64,000 nucleotides of DNA. It comes from Alphaproteobacteria bacterium. GTDB taxonomy: Bacteria > Pseudomonadota > Alphaproteobacteria > UBA2136 > UBA6156. The position numbers and the translations under genes are program-made. Numbering within the stretch: position 1 is the first letter of the stretch; each line of letters opens with the position of its first letter. The notes below the pieces were generated by a model. It ran no database searches. It saw nothing but the letters and a program-made list of their open reading frames with translations, and had not been told where the DNA came from. Below, one piece after another: positions 8,622-17,327 of this stretch. The stretch is taken from contig JAIXQG010000001.1 of the NCBI GenBank assembly GCA_027485835.1, forward strand, positions 257,902 to 321,901. The letters run 5' to 3'.

Positions 8622-9470
8622 ATGTATAGCCTGCATGCGGTTACGTTTGAGGAGTTTCGGGCTCAGGCCCGGCTGTTGGTGTTGGCGGGGGTGAGCCCGA
8701 GCGCCGTGACGTGGATGGAGGACGGATTGTTTGGCAGTACTCCCCTGCCCCAAGGATCCGGCGAGATGACCGTGCCAGCCGCCTATATGAGCCTTGCCAA
8801 GAGTGTGGCGTGCCATGCCGATGCAGCGCGTTGGGGATTGCTGTATGAGGCGCTGTGGAGGATACAGAACGGTGAGCCACGCTTGCTGGATAACCCTGCC
8901 GATGCGCTGACCAGCAGGCTTAACCTGATGGCGAAGCAGGTGGGGCGGGATATCCATAAAACCCATGCGTTTGTGCGCTTTAAAAAGGTGGAGGTTGATG
9001 GGCAAGATACCTACTTGGCATGGCATTGCCCCGACCACCGCATATTACGTTTGGCGACGCCGTTTTTTGTGAAGCGGTTTCGAAACCAGCGCTGGGGAAT
9101 TGCAACGCCGCAGGAGAGTTGCAGTTGGGATGGAGCGGAGTTGGTGTGGGGGGATGGTTTTCCGCAAAGTGCGGTGGCGCACGAGGATGATGTGGAGAAG
9201 CTGTGGCGGACGTATTACCGGCATATTTTCAACCCCGCGCGGATTAAGATCGACATGATGAAGCGCGAAATGCCGGTGCGGCACTGGCGGACCTTACCCG
9301 AAACGCAGGACATACCCGCGATGTTGCAAGAGGCGGAGGCGCGGGTGGCGCAGATGATGCAGAGCGCGATGTATTCGTCGGACAAAAGCCTGAAGCGGGC
9401 GGAGATTATCCGCAAGCGGCAGAATGGTAAGAAGCAGCCCGAACGGGGGGATATTACGCTGCTAGACTAG
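8622..9470 (+). CDS. Radical-SAM partner, putative DNA repair/metabolism protein (TIGR03915/DUF4130-like)
   Basis: A 282-residue soluble protein matching the family that always neighbours the radical SAM gene. It has the middle motif FVRFKKVE, then WHCPDHRILRLATPFFVKRF, and the C-terminal YYRHIFNPARI with MPVRHWRTLPE, which I associate with this family. In many bacteria it is fused to a UdgX-type uracil-DNA glycosylase; here the chain ends after the DUF4130 part, so no glycosylase is attached. The 3-nt spacing to the upstream gene implies co-transcription. Confidence 0.8.
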   Translation: MYSLHAVTFEEFRAQARLLVLAGVSPSAVTWMEDGLFGSTPLPQGSGEMTVPAAYMSLAKSVACHADAARWGLLYEALWRIQNGEPRLLDNPADALTSRLNLMAKQVGRDIHKTHAFVRFKKVEVDGQDTYLAWHCPDHRILRLATPFFVKRFRNQRWGIATPQESCSWDGAELVWGDGFPQSAVAHEDDVEKLWRTYYRHIFNPARIKIDMMKREMPVRHWRTLPETQDIPAMLQEAEARVAQMMQSAMYSSDKSLKRAEIIRKRQNGKKQPERGDITLLD

Positions 9471-9473
9471 GTA

Positions 9474-10007
9474 TTAAGAGTTTTGGCGGTTGGTAAGCTC
9501 GCGGGCGAGGTCTGGCCTTTGGCTTTTGGAGGAGAGCCAGATGGCGAAGAAGTGCTGGCCGAAGCGGGGGTCGGTGATGGTACCCAGATAGGTGCTGCCG
9601 TTTTTGATGAAGCTGGTGCTGCCGTCGGCATTGCGTATGGCTGCCAGCTTGGTGCCGTTGGTTATCGGTCCGAACCACTCGGTCATTTGCTTGCGCCAGC
9701 TTTCGGCGGCGGTGGTGTCTTTCAGCCCCAAGCGCTGCATCTCTTCAGTAGCCACACTGGCCACGCGGCTGGGGTTGAGTTTGCGCAGGTAGGTGAGCTC
9801 CAGCACATAGGGTTTGGCGGGGTCCCATGTTTGGCCGTCGGCATAGAGGGTTGCGTCGTAGAGGTCGAGCAACGCCCATGTCATGCGCGCCTTGCCGACG
9901 GGTTCGTCTTTCAGTGAACTATAAAGACGGCTTGCGTCGGCGTAAGGGCTGGCGATAACGGCGAATACCAGTAAGGCGATGGCGAGTATGTGCTTCATAC
10001 ATGCCAT
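9474..10007 (-). CDS. Secreted chalcone isomerase-like protein
   Basis: A 177-residue protein with a signal peptide (hydrophobic AIALLVFAVIA, cut after about residue 25). Its body resembles the bacterial chalcone-isomerase-like domain: LYDATLYADG, LELTYLRKLNPSRVASVATEEM and the closing DPRFGQHFFAIWL. Members are periplasmic with no proven catalysis. The start could be either of two ATG codons nine bases apart, and neither has a good RBS. It lies 40 nt downstream of ubiG on the same strand, so it may ride on that transcript. It is convergent with the DNA-repair pair. Confidence 0.75.
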   Translation of the reverse strand: MACMKHILAIALLVFAVIASPYADASRLYSSLKDEPVGKARMTWALLDLYDATLYADGQTWDPAKPYVLELTYLRKLNPSRVASVATEEMQRLGLKDTTAAESWRKQMTEWFGPITNGTKLAAIRNADGSTSFIKNGSTYLGTITDPRFGQHFFAIWLSSKSQRPDLARELTNRQNS

Positions 10008-10047
10008 TTTGCGGAAAAGACGGCGGAATGCAAGCGAAGCCGGGTGA

Positions 10048-10782
10048 TTATACGCGGCGGTAAAGCTTCATGTAATTTACGGCAAGGCTGCGGGTGGTTT
10101 GCCAGCGCCAGCGGATGGGGTTGAAGGTGATGCCGGTTTGCGCCACGCAGCTTAGGCTGTGGCGGGCGGCGGCGGCATCCAGCTGCTTGGGCGTGACAAA
10201 GTGGTGCCAGCTGTGGGTGCCTTTTGGCAGCCAGCGCAGCACGTACTCCGCCATAACAATACCGATAACCCAGCTCAGCCATGTGCGGTTAAGGGTGGCC
10301 AGCACCACTGTACCTTGGGGAGTAACACAACGGAACACGGCGTCCAGAAAGGCTTCAAGGTCTTCCACATGCTCCACGACTTCCAAGGCCAGCACGATAT
10401 CGTAGGCGGCGGGGGTTGTTGCGGCGGTTTCTTCAGGGGCTTCCAGCTGGTAGTCGATGGTCAGACCCGCCTTTTGGGCACAGGTACGGGCGATGGTGAT
10501 GTTGCGTTCGGCGACGTCTATCCCCTTCACGGTATGGCCGCGCTGGGCGAAGGCTTCGCTAACTAAGCCGGTCGCGCAGCCGACATCCAGCACCTTTTGC
10601 TGGTGGCGGAGGGTGGATTCCAGCTTCTTAAACAGCCATTCTAACCGCGTAGCGTTAAAGGCGTGCACCACTTTAAAGGCGCCGCTGGGATTACGCCACT
10701 CGGCGGCCATGGCGTTGAACTTGGCGGCTTCGGTCGCTTTTACGCTGGAGGGGAGCAGACGTTTGGTGTCTTTGCGCAGCAT
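10048..10782 (-). CDS. ubiG: UbiG, bifunctional demethylubiquinone O-methyltransferase
   Basis: A 244-residue class I SAM methyltransferase: motif I VLDVGCATGLVSEAFAQRG, the acidic residue in VKGIDVAERN, and the post-motif LALEVVEHVEDLEAFL. The C-terminal WHHFVTPKQLD and FNPIRWRW with the end VNYMKLYRR are characteristic of UbiG. The enzyme performs both O-methylations of ubiquinone biosynthesis. The first 30 residues contain the usual AEWRNPSGAFKVVHAFN. It is transcribed away from gnd. Confidence 0.92.
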   Translation of the reverse strand: MLRKDTKRLLPSSVKATEAAKFNAMAAEWRNPSGAFKVVHAFNATRLEWLFKKLESTLRHQQKVLDVGCATGLVSEAFAQRGHTVKGIDVAERNITIARTCAQKAGLTIDYQLEAPEETAATTPAAYDIVLALEVVEHVEDLEAFLDAVFRCVTPQGTVVLATLNRTWLSWVIGIVMAEYVLRWLPKGTHSWHHFVTPKQLDAAAARHSLSCVAQTGITFNPIRWRWQTTRSLAVNYMKLYRRV

Positions 10783-10972
10783 GGGGGTGCCTTTTTGTTA
10801 TAAACGTTAGGTTTAGATTAAGCGGTATTGAATAACTCCGCCAGTGGGATGCGGGCACCTGAATGAAGGTGAGCGTTTTAGCGACTGATTTTGAGGCTTT
10901 GTTCTAAAATCGGACTACGCAGTACCTGTGCAAAGTGGTATTCATTTTCTCTACATTTGTTGAGTTGGAGAG

Positions 10973-11956
10973 ATGAATATGCAGATTGGAATTATCGGCC
11001 TTGGCCGCATGGGTGGCAACATTAGCCTGCGCCTGATGAGGCATAACCACGGCACCGTGGTGTACGACACGAACGAAGCCGCGGTAGACGCCCTTGCAGC
11101 CCAAGGTGCCACCAAGGCCACTAGTATTGCCGATATGGTGGCGAAGCTGCCTAGCCCCCGCACGGTGTGGGTGATGCTGCCCGCCGGTGCCATTACCGAA
11201 GCCACCATTACCGAGGTGGCCAGCCATATGCAGGCGGGGGATATCATCATTGATGGCGGTAATACGATGTACAAGGATGATATTCGCCGTGCGGCCGAGC
11301 TGAAGGCCAAGGGGATTGTGTATGTGGATGTGGGGACATCTGGCGGCGTATGGGGCCTGGAGCGCGGCTACTGCATGATGATTGGCGGCGAAAAGGCGGC
11401 GGTTGACCACCTTGACCCGATTTTTAAGGCGCTGGCGCCGGGTATGGGCGATGTGCCGCGTACGCCGGGGCGTGAGGAGCGCAACCCGACGGCGGAAGAA
11501 GGTTACCTGCACTGCGGGCCTGCGGGGTCGGGTCACTTTGTGAAGATGATCCATAACGGGATTGAGTACGGCATGATGCAGGCCTTTGCCGAAGGCTTTA
11601 ACGTGATGAAGCACAAGAACAGCCCTGACTTGCCCGAGAACATGCGCTTTGACCTGAACATGGGCGATATTGCCGAGGTGTGGCGGCGCGGCAGTGTGGT
11701 GTCCTCTTGGTTGCTCGACCTAACCGCGCAGGCGCTGGCGACGGATGAGGACCTTGAGGCGTTTAGCGGATCGGTGTCCGATTCCGGTGAAGGCCGTTGG
11801 ACGATTGATGCGGCGGTGGAAGAGGCTGTGCCGGTGCCGGTATTGGCGGCGTCTCTCTGGGCGCGGTTTAGTTCCCGCGCCCAAAGCACGTATGGCGACA
11901 AGATGCTCTCGGCCATGCGTTTTGGCTTTGGTGGCCACTTGGAAAAGAAGAAGTAG
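10973..11956 (+). CDS. gnd: 6-phosphogluconate dehydrogenase, decarboxylating (short form)
   Basis: A 327-residue protein with an N-terminal Rossmann motif GLGRMG, substrate motif [10 protein letters not shown] and the catalytic lysine in [15 protein letters not shown]. The short length of about 330 residues marks the GndA/YqeC-like subgroup, often NAD-preferring, rather than the 470-residue E. coli form. It converts 6-phosphogluconate to ribulose-5-phosphate and CO2. A GGAGAG RBS precedes the ATG. It begins the operon gnd-zwf-pgl-photolyase; the gap to zwf is 2 nt. Confidence 0.95.
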   Translation: MNMQIGIIGLGRMGGNISLRLMRHNHGTVVYDTNEAAVDALAAQGATKATSIADMVAKLPSPRTVWVMLPAGAITEATITEVASHMQAGDIIIDGGNTMYKDDIRRAAELKAKGIVYVDVGTSGGVWGLERGYCMMIGGEKAAVDHLDPIFKALAPGMGDVPRTPGREERNPTAEEGYLHCGPAGSGHFVKMIHNGIEYGMMQAFAEGFNVMKHKNSPDLPENMRFDLNMGDIAEVWRRGSVVSSWLLDLTAQALATDEDLEAFSGSVSDSGEGRWTIDAAVEEAVPVPVLAASLWARFSSRAQSTYGDKMLSAMRFGFGGHLEKKK

Positions 11957-11958
11957 TC

Positions 11959-13455
11959 ATGCCGCATAGTCCCTCCGCCCCTGCAACCAAAGCCCCTGCC
12001 AGCGTGCTGGTGGTGTTTGGCGCCAGTGGCGACCTGACCAAGCGCCTGCTGATGCCCGCCTTGTACAACTTGGCGGGTAACCAGTTGCTGGATGATGCGT
12101 TTGAAGTGATTGGTGTTTCGCGTAGTGCGATGACCGATGCGGACTTTCAGGCCAAGCAGGCGGAGTTTATGAGCACGTTTACGCAGTTGCGGAGCGGCGA
12201 TGCGACCCAGACACTGGACGAAACCGCGTGGCGTTGGCTGGAGCAGCGGCTGAGCTATGTGAGCGGGAGTTATGGCGATGCCGCGACGTATCGGGCTCTG
12301 GCCGAGCGGATTGGCAACCGCAATGCGGTGTTCTTTCTGGCCGTGCCGAGCGAGACCTTTGAGCCGATTTTAGATGCCCTGCACGCGAGTGGGCTGATGC
12401 AGCAGGCTAAGGGCAAGTACCGTCGGGTGGTGGTGGAAAAACCGTTTGGGCGCGACCATGCCTCGGCGATTGCGCTGAACCAGCACCTGTTGGGGATGTT
12501 TAAAGAAGAGCAGATTTACCGGATTGACCATTACTTGGGTAAGGAGACGGTGCAGAACATCTCGGCCTTGCGGTTTGGTAACCGGCTGTTTGAGTCGACC
12601 TGGAATGGCGAGCATATTGAAAGCGTGCAGATTACCGCCGCCGAAACCGTGGGTGTGGAAGGCCGTGGCCCGTTTTACGAGCCGACGGGGGCGCTGCGCG
12701 ATATGGTGGTGAACCACCTGTTCCAGCTACTGGCGCTGATTACAATGGAGCCGCCGACGACAGCGAGTGCGGATGCGATACGTACCGAAAAGGCCAAGGC
12801 TATACAGGCGATTGTGCCGTTTTCGGCAAGCGACCTTCAGCAGGATGTGGTGCGCGGGCAATATACAGCAGGCACGGTTAAGGGTGCGGCTGTGGCGGGG
12901 TATGTGCAGGAAGAGCATGTGGCCGCCGACTCTGTTACTGAAACCTATGTGGCGATGCGCCTGAAAGTGGATACTCCGCGCTGGAAGGACGTGCCGTTTT
13001 ACCTGCGGACGGGCAAACGCCTTGCGACGCGGAAGACCGAGATTGTGATTACCTTCCGGCAGCCGCAAACGTGGGCGCAGGCCCCTGCCCTTGCCAATAC
13101 GCTGGTGCTGCGGATGCAGCCGGAGGAAGGCATTACGCTGTTTGTGAACGCGAAAGTACCCGGCCAAACCCAAGCCCTGCAAAGCGTGGCGCTGGATTTT
13201 GGCTACAAGAACGCTTTCGCGCTCAAGCCCAACACCGGCTACGAAAGCCTGCTGTACGACGTGCTGCGCGGCGACCAGACGCTGTATAACCGCGCGGATA
13301 TTATTGAAGCCGGTTGGGAAAAGGTTCAGCCGATTTTGGACGCAGTGGCGAAGAACAAGCTGAAGTTGCACCCCTATGAAGCCGGTAGCGAGGGCCCGCA
13401 GATTGCCGATAACCTGCCGTGCCGCAGCGGCCATACGTGGCGGAGGCTGGTGTAA
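11959..13455 (+). CDS. zwf: Glucose-6-phosphate 1-dehydrogenase
   Basis: A 498-residue enzyme with nucleotide motif FGASGDLTKR at residues about 18-27 and the active-site signature RIDHYLGKETVQN. It oxidises glucose-6-phosphate to 6-phosphogluconolactone with reduction of NADP, the first step of the oxidative pentose phosphate route. The gene starts 2 nt after gnd, and its stop overlaps the start of pgl by one base, so the three are translationally coupled. Confidence 0.96.
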   Translation: MPHSPSAPATKAPASVLVVFGASGDLTKRLLMPALYNLAGNQLLDDAFEVIGVSRSAMTDADFQAKQAEFMSTFTQLRSGDATQTLDETAWRWLEQRLSYVSGSYGDAATYRALAERIGNRNAVFFLAVPSETFEPILDALHASGLMQQAKGKYRRVVVEKPFGRDHASAIALNQHLLGMFKEEQIYRIDHYLGKETVQNISALRFGNRLFESTWNGEHIESVQITAAETVGVEGRGPFYEPTGALRDMVVNHLFQLLALITMEPPTTASADAIRTEKAKAIQAIVPFSASDLQQDVVRGQYTAGTVKGAAVAGYVQEEHVAADSVTETYVAMRLKVDTPRWKDVPFYLRTGKRLATRKTEIVITFRQPQTWAQAPALANTLVLRMQPEEGITLFVNAKVPGQTQALQSVALDFGYKNAFALKPNTGYESLLYDVLRGDQTLYNRADIIEAGWEKVQPILDAVAKNKLKLHPYEAGSEGPQIADNLPCRSGHTWRRLV

Positions 13456-14168
13456 TGACGGCGCAGCATGTGGTAGCCGCCGACGCCGCCGCGCTTGCCG
13501 CGCAGGTGGCCGAATGGCTGACGGCGCAGGCCGAGGCGAGTACGGGGGCGTTTCGCATCTGCCTTTCCGGTGGCTCTACCCCCAAAGTGCTGTATGGATT
13601 GCTGGCGCGCGAGCCGTTTGCCAGCCGCATGCCGTGGGGGCGCGTGCATCTGTTTTTTGGCGACGAGCGGTTTGTGCCGCACAGCCATGCCGATAGCAAT
13701 TACCGCATGGTGAAAGAGGCGTTGCTGGACCATGTGGCGCTACCGGCGGAGAATGTACACCCCTTCCCGACCGATACGACTCCGCACGACGCCGCCGCGC
13801 ATTATGCGGCGGGGTTGCAGGCGTTTTATGGTGAGGAACAGCTGGCAGCTGGCAAGCCGCTGTTTAATGTTGTTCTGTTAGGTTTGGGTGAGGACGGGCA
13901 TACGGCGTCGCTGTTCCCTAACACCGCCGCGTTGGCAGAGCGTGAGGCGTGGGCGGTGGCGGTTATCGGTGCCAAGCCCGAGCCGCGCTTGACGCTGACG
14001 TATCCGGTTTTAGAAAGTGCCGAGACGGTGGCGTTTGTGGTGGCCGGTGCCAGCAAGCAAGCGATGCTGGTACGTGCGATGGCGGGGGATACCGCGATTC
14101 CGGCTGGGTGTGTGGCGCCGGCGGGAGAGCTTGTTTGGTTTACCGATAATGCTGCAGTACATGGATAG
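13455..14168 (+). CDS. pgl: 6-phosphogluconolactonase
   Basis: The start is the ATG in the TAATG junction with zwf. An upstream in-frame ATG at 13419 would run back into zwf without need. The roughly 237-residue product has the lactonase family motifs FRICLSGGSTP near the start, HLFFGDERFVP, SNYRMVKEALL and LGLGEDGHTASLFP. It hydrolyses 6-phosphogluconolactone and thereby joins the zwf and gnd reactions. Confidence 0.94.
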   Translation: MTAQHVVAADAAALAAQVAEWLTAQAEASTGAFRICLSGGSTPKVLYGLLAREPFASRMPWGRVHLFFGDERFVPHSHADSNYRMVKEALLDHVALPAENVHPFPTDTTPHDAAAHYAAGLQAFYGEEQLAAGKPLFNVVLLGLGEDGHTASLFPNTAALAEREAWAVAVIGAKPEPRLTLTYPVLESAETVAFVVAGASKQAMLVRAMAGDTAIPAGCVAPAGELVWFTDNAAVHG

Positions 14169-14171
14169 GTT

Positions 14172-15716
14172 ATGGGCATGAGCACCTTACGGATTGTTTT
14201 AGGCGACCAACTGAGCGATAACCTGCCCAGTCTGCAAGGCTTGCAGCCGAACGATACCGTGCTGATGATGGAGGTGAAGGCCGAAGGCACCTATGTGCCG
14301 CACCACCCGCAGAAGATTGTGTTGATACTGGCTGCCATGCGCCAGTTTGCCACACGCTTGCGCGAGCGCGGGATTATGGTGCGCTATGTGAAGCTGGACG
14401 ACCCCGCTAACACACAGAGTTTTACCGGCGAGATTACTCGTGCGGTTGAGGAGCTAAAGCCTGCCAAGGTTGTGGCGACATGGCCCGGTGAATGGCGCGT
14501 GCTCGAGGATTTACGCAAGCTGCAACGTGAGAGTGCGGTACCATTAGAGATACTGGAAGACACACGTTTTATTGCTAGCCGCGCCGAGTTTGCCGCGTGG
14601 GCGGAAGGCCGCAAGCAGATGCGGATGGAGTTTTTTTACCGTGAGCAACGTCGTAAAACCGGACTCTTGATGACGGCGAAAAGCGAGCCTGAAGGTGGCG
14701 AGTGGAATTATGACGCTGAAAACCGCGAACCGTTTAAAGACGGCTTGATGAGCCTGCCGCCCTACCCAGTGTTTGAGGAGACGGCTGAGACTGCGGGTGT
14801 GCTGCGTGAAGTGAAGGACTTGGTGACGCAGACTTTTCCTTCCCATTTTGGCGAGGTGGAGCCGTTTCGGTGGGCCACGACGCGGGAGGGTGCGTTGCAG
14901 GTGCTAGAGCGGTTTATTACTGAGCGGCTGCCTTTGTTTGGAAAGTATCAGGACGCGATGGTCAGCGGCGGCGATTATATGTTCCATAGCCTTGTGGCGC
15001 CATATATTAACATTGGGCTGCTGGACCCGATGGAGGTGTGTATGGCGGCGGAAAAAGCTTACCGTGCGGGTAAGGCACCGCTGGCGGCGACTGAAGGGTT
15101 CATCCGGCAAATTTTGGGCTGGAGGGAGTATGTGCGCGGCATTTACTGGCACCTGATGCCGGAATATAAGCAGCGCAACTTCTTTAACGCAAAGCGACCC
15201 CTGCCCGCGTTTTTCTGGGACGAAACCAAGACCGACATGCGTTGCATGCGCGAGTGTATCGGCACCACGCGGCGGAATGCCTATGCGCACCATATTCAAC
15301 GCCTGATGGTGATTGGTAACTTTGCGTTACTGGCAGGGTTGGATGTGGGCGAGGTGACCGATTGGTACTTGATGGTGTATGCCGACGCGTTTGAATGGGT
15401 GGAGCTGCCGAATACCATGGGTATGGCGCTGTTTGCCGATGGCGGGATGCTGGGCAGCAAACCGTATGCGGCCAGCGGGCGGTATATCTCCAAAATGAGC
15501 AATTACTGCAGCGGTTGCCGCTACGAGCCAACAGAGAGCGTTGGGCCAAAGGCCTGTCCGTTCAGTACCCTGTATTGGGACTTCATGCTGCGTAATGAAG
15601 CCGTGCTTGCCAAGAACCCTCGGCTTGGCCCGATTATGGCACAAGTGCGGAGTATGGCGCCTGCACGTAAGGTGGAGATACGGGAGACGGCGGAGAGAGT
15701 TTTTGAGCAGCTTTAG
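14172..15716 (+). CDS. Iron-sulfur cryptochrome/photolyase (FeS-BCP, (6-4) photolyase type)
   Basis: A 514-residue protein of the deoxyribodipyrimidine photolyase-related group. The N-terminal domain begins RIVLGDQLSDNLPSL. The FAD-binding C-terminal half contains RQILGWREYVRGIYW and AYAHHIQRLMVIGNFALL. Four cysteines at 362, 446, 449 and 462 (CIGTT, YCSGC, ACPFS) match the spacing of the [4Fe-4S] ligands of this family. It should repair UV (6-4) photoproducts with light. It sits 3 nt after pgl, an unusual metabolic neighbour. The start may be either ATG 14172 or 14178. Confidence 0.92.
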   Translation: MGMSTLRIVLGDQLSDNLPSLQGLQPNDTVLMMEVKAEGTYVPHHPQKIVLILAAMRQFATRLRERGIMVRYVKLDDPANTQSFTGEITRAVEELKPAKVVATWPGEWRVLEDLRKLQRESAVPLEILEDTRFIASRAEFAAWAEGRKQMRMEFFYREQRRKTGLLMTAKSEPEGGEWNYDAENREPFKDGLMSLPPYPVFEETAETAGVLREVKDLVTQTFPSHFGEVEPFRWATTREGALQVLERFITERLPLFGKYQDAMVSGGDYMFHSLVAPYINIGLLDPMEVCMAAEKAYRAGKAPLAATEGFIRQILGWREYVRGIYWHLMPEYKQRNFFNAKRPLPAFFWDETKTDMRCMRECIGTTRRNAYAHHIQRLMVIGNFALLAGLDVGEVTDWYLMVYADAFEWVELPNTMGMALFADGGMLGSKPYAASGRYISKMSNYCSGCRYEPTESVGPKACPFSTLYWDFMLRNEAVLAKNPRLGPIMAQVRSMAPARKVEIRETAERVFEQL

Positions 15717-15856
15717 AGTTATAGTGTTGATGTATCGACTTTCCATGTCGAATATCTGACATATTTCTGCAACAGGAATGCTCTCTTAATATCAGTGGTT
15801 TATTGTATAATCAGACAAGCCCGTTACTATCTTTACAAATTATGTAAGGGACTGCC

Positions 15857-17326
15857 ATGAAAACATGCATGCGGGTTATCACCGTCTTGCTTATCGCTTT
15901 GATAGGACTTCCTTTATCTGTGTTGGCACAAGAATGGGGGGCTTTTGCCACCATCAGCAGTACTATGGGAGTATCCGGTAGCCGTATCTGTATTGGAGAG
16001 GCAAGCCGGCAGGATATTGGATGCCCCAGTTATGCACCGAGTATTAGTGCCACTACGGGCCATACCACGTTTGGCGGGGGAGTGACGGCAAACAACGTTA
16101 GCCTTACCACCTCTGGCACCCAGTGGGGCTATTTGGGTAGCACGGGCACCTATTTGCCTAATTTGGCGAGTAATGCGGTTTCGGCTTCGAATATTTCAAC
16201 TACGACGATTAATGGAGTTCCGGTAAGCAGTCTGGGGGCTTCTGCAACCGTTGTTTCTGGCACCACAACCATGGTGAGCAGCTGGCCCGATGCCCTTATC
16301 TGTAACAATACCGGCTGGGGTCAGCGCGTGCTGTACCTTGCCGGCGCCCCCGCCAGCGACGGCATTTATTACTATGCGGATACCGGGTACGGTTCGTCGG
16401 GTTTCAACATCTTTGTAGGGTTTAACGCCAATGGGACATACAACACTGCCTATCAGGGTGGTGAAATGAATGCCACGGGGGGGTGCTACAACAAGACTAT
16501 CTCGGAACTCTATACCGAAGGTAAAGCCTTTAATTTTATTGGAAATAGTGGTTCTGGCGGAGGTGGTGGTAGTGGCACATCCGACCGGATTGTAGGTACG
16601 AATGCAAACGTGGTAGCGGGTAGCGGAACTGTCTCGATCACCACGGGTGGCGTAAGCGGTACGGCTTATTTTGATACGACTGGCCGCCTTGTTGTACCGG
16701 GTGTGAGCGTGACGAGCAATAATGGTGTTTCAACAACAAATATGTATGTCAGTGGGCGTGTTGGCCTTGGTGCAGCGACAACACCAAGTTTTACGCTTGA
16801 TATCTTGAGTACGGCTTCCGACGTTCAGCGTATTAAACGTACGACTGGTGGTGGTGGTGCTACGCTGCGAATTGAAAACGGTAATGGCAACTCCTGGCGA
16901 TTGACCAATGCCGCTGAAGAAAACTTTGCTCTGAATTACAACGGGGTCAATATGATGATTATCAGCCCTACTCTCGGTTACATGGGTGTGGGTACAAATG
17001 GGCCCACTGCCATGCTGGATGTGTCTGGGTCGATGATTAGTCGTCCGCGCAATGCGGGGTCGTCAACGTCGATCGATTTTACGAATGCAAATGCCGCTTA
17101 TACAACTGCCAACTGCGGTGCTTTTACGCTTTCGGGAATGCAGGATGGTGGAACTTATACGTTAGTGGTTCAAGGAACGACTAGCGGAACGTGCAGCTTT
17201 ACGCATAGTGGTTTAACCGTACGTTTGCCCCCTTCTCATGGTGCTACCACGGCTGGCACGCATACGCTGTATTCCTTCCAGCGCTTAGGTGCAAATGTCT
17301 ATACTAGCTGGATAAGAGGCTACTAG
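15857..17326 (+). CDS. Secreted surface protein, fibre-like, paralogue of the 57.9-kb giant
   Basis: A 489-residue protein with a signal peptide (about 1-24, ending VLAQ). The next 100 residues (EWGAFATISSTMGVS, CIGEASRQDIGCPSYAP, WGYLGSTGTYLPNL, TINGVPVSSLG) closely match the start of the protein at 57877-63606. A Gly-rich linker near residue 235 and a beta-rich C-terminus recall bacteriophage tail-fibre-type proteins. No enzymatic motif is seen. The RBS of the RCC1-repeat gene lies inside its last codons and only 1 nt separates the genes, so the two products probably work together at the cell surface. Confidence 0.7.
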   Translation: MKTCMRVITVLLIALIGLPLSVLAQEWGAFATISSTMGVSGSRICIGEASRQDIGCPSYAPSISATTGHTTFGGGVTANNVSLTTSGTQWGYLGSTGTYLPNLASNAVSASNISTTTINGVPVSSLGASATVVSGTTTMVSSWPDALICNNTGWGQRVLYLAGAPASDGIYYYADTGYGSSGFNIFVGFNANGTYNTAYQGGEMNATGGCYNKTISELYTEGKAFNFIGNSGSGGGGGSGTSDRIVGTNANVVAGSGTVSITTGGVSGTAYFDTTGRLVVPGVSVTSNNGVSTTNMYVSGRVGLGAATTPSFTLDILSTASDVQRIKRTTGGGGATLRIENGNGNSWRLTNAAEENFALNYNGVNMMIISPTLGYMGVGTNGPTAMLDVSGSMISRPRNAGSSTSIDFTNANAAYTTANCGAFTLSGMQDGGTYTLVVQGTTSGTCSFTHSGLTVRLPPSHGATTAGTHTLYSFQRLGANVYTSWIRGY

Positions 17327-17327
17327 G

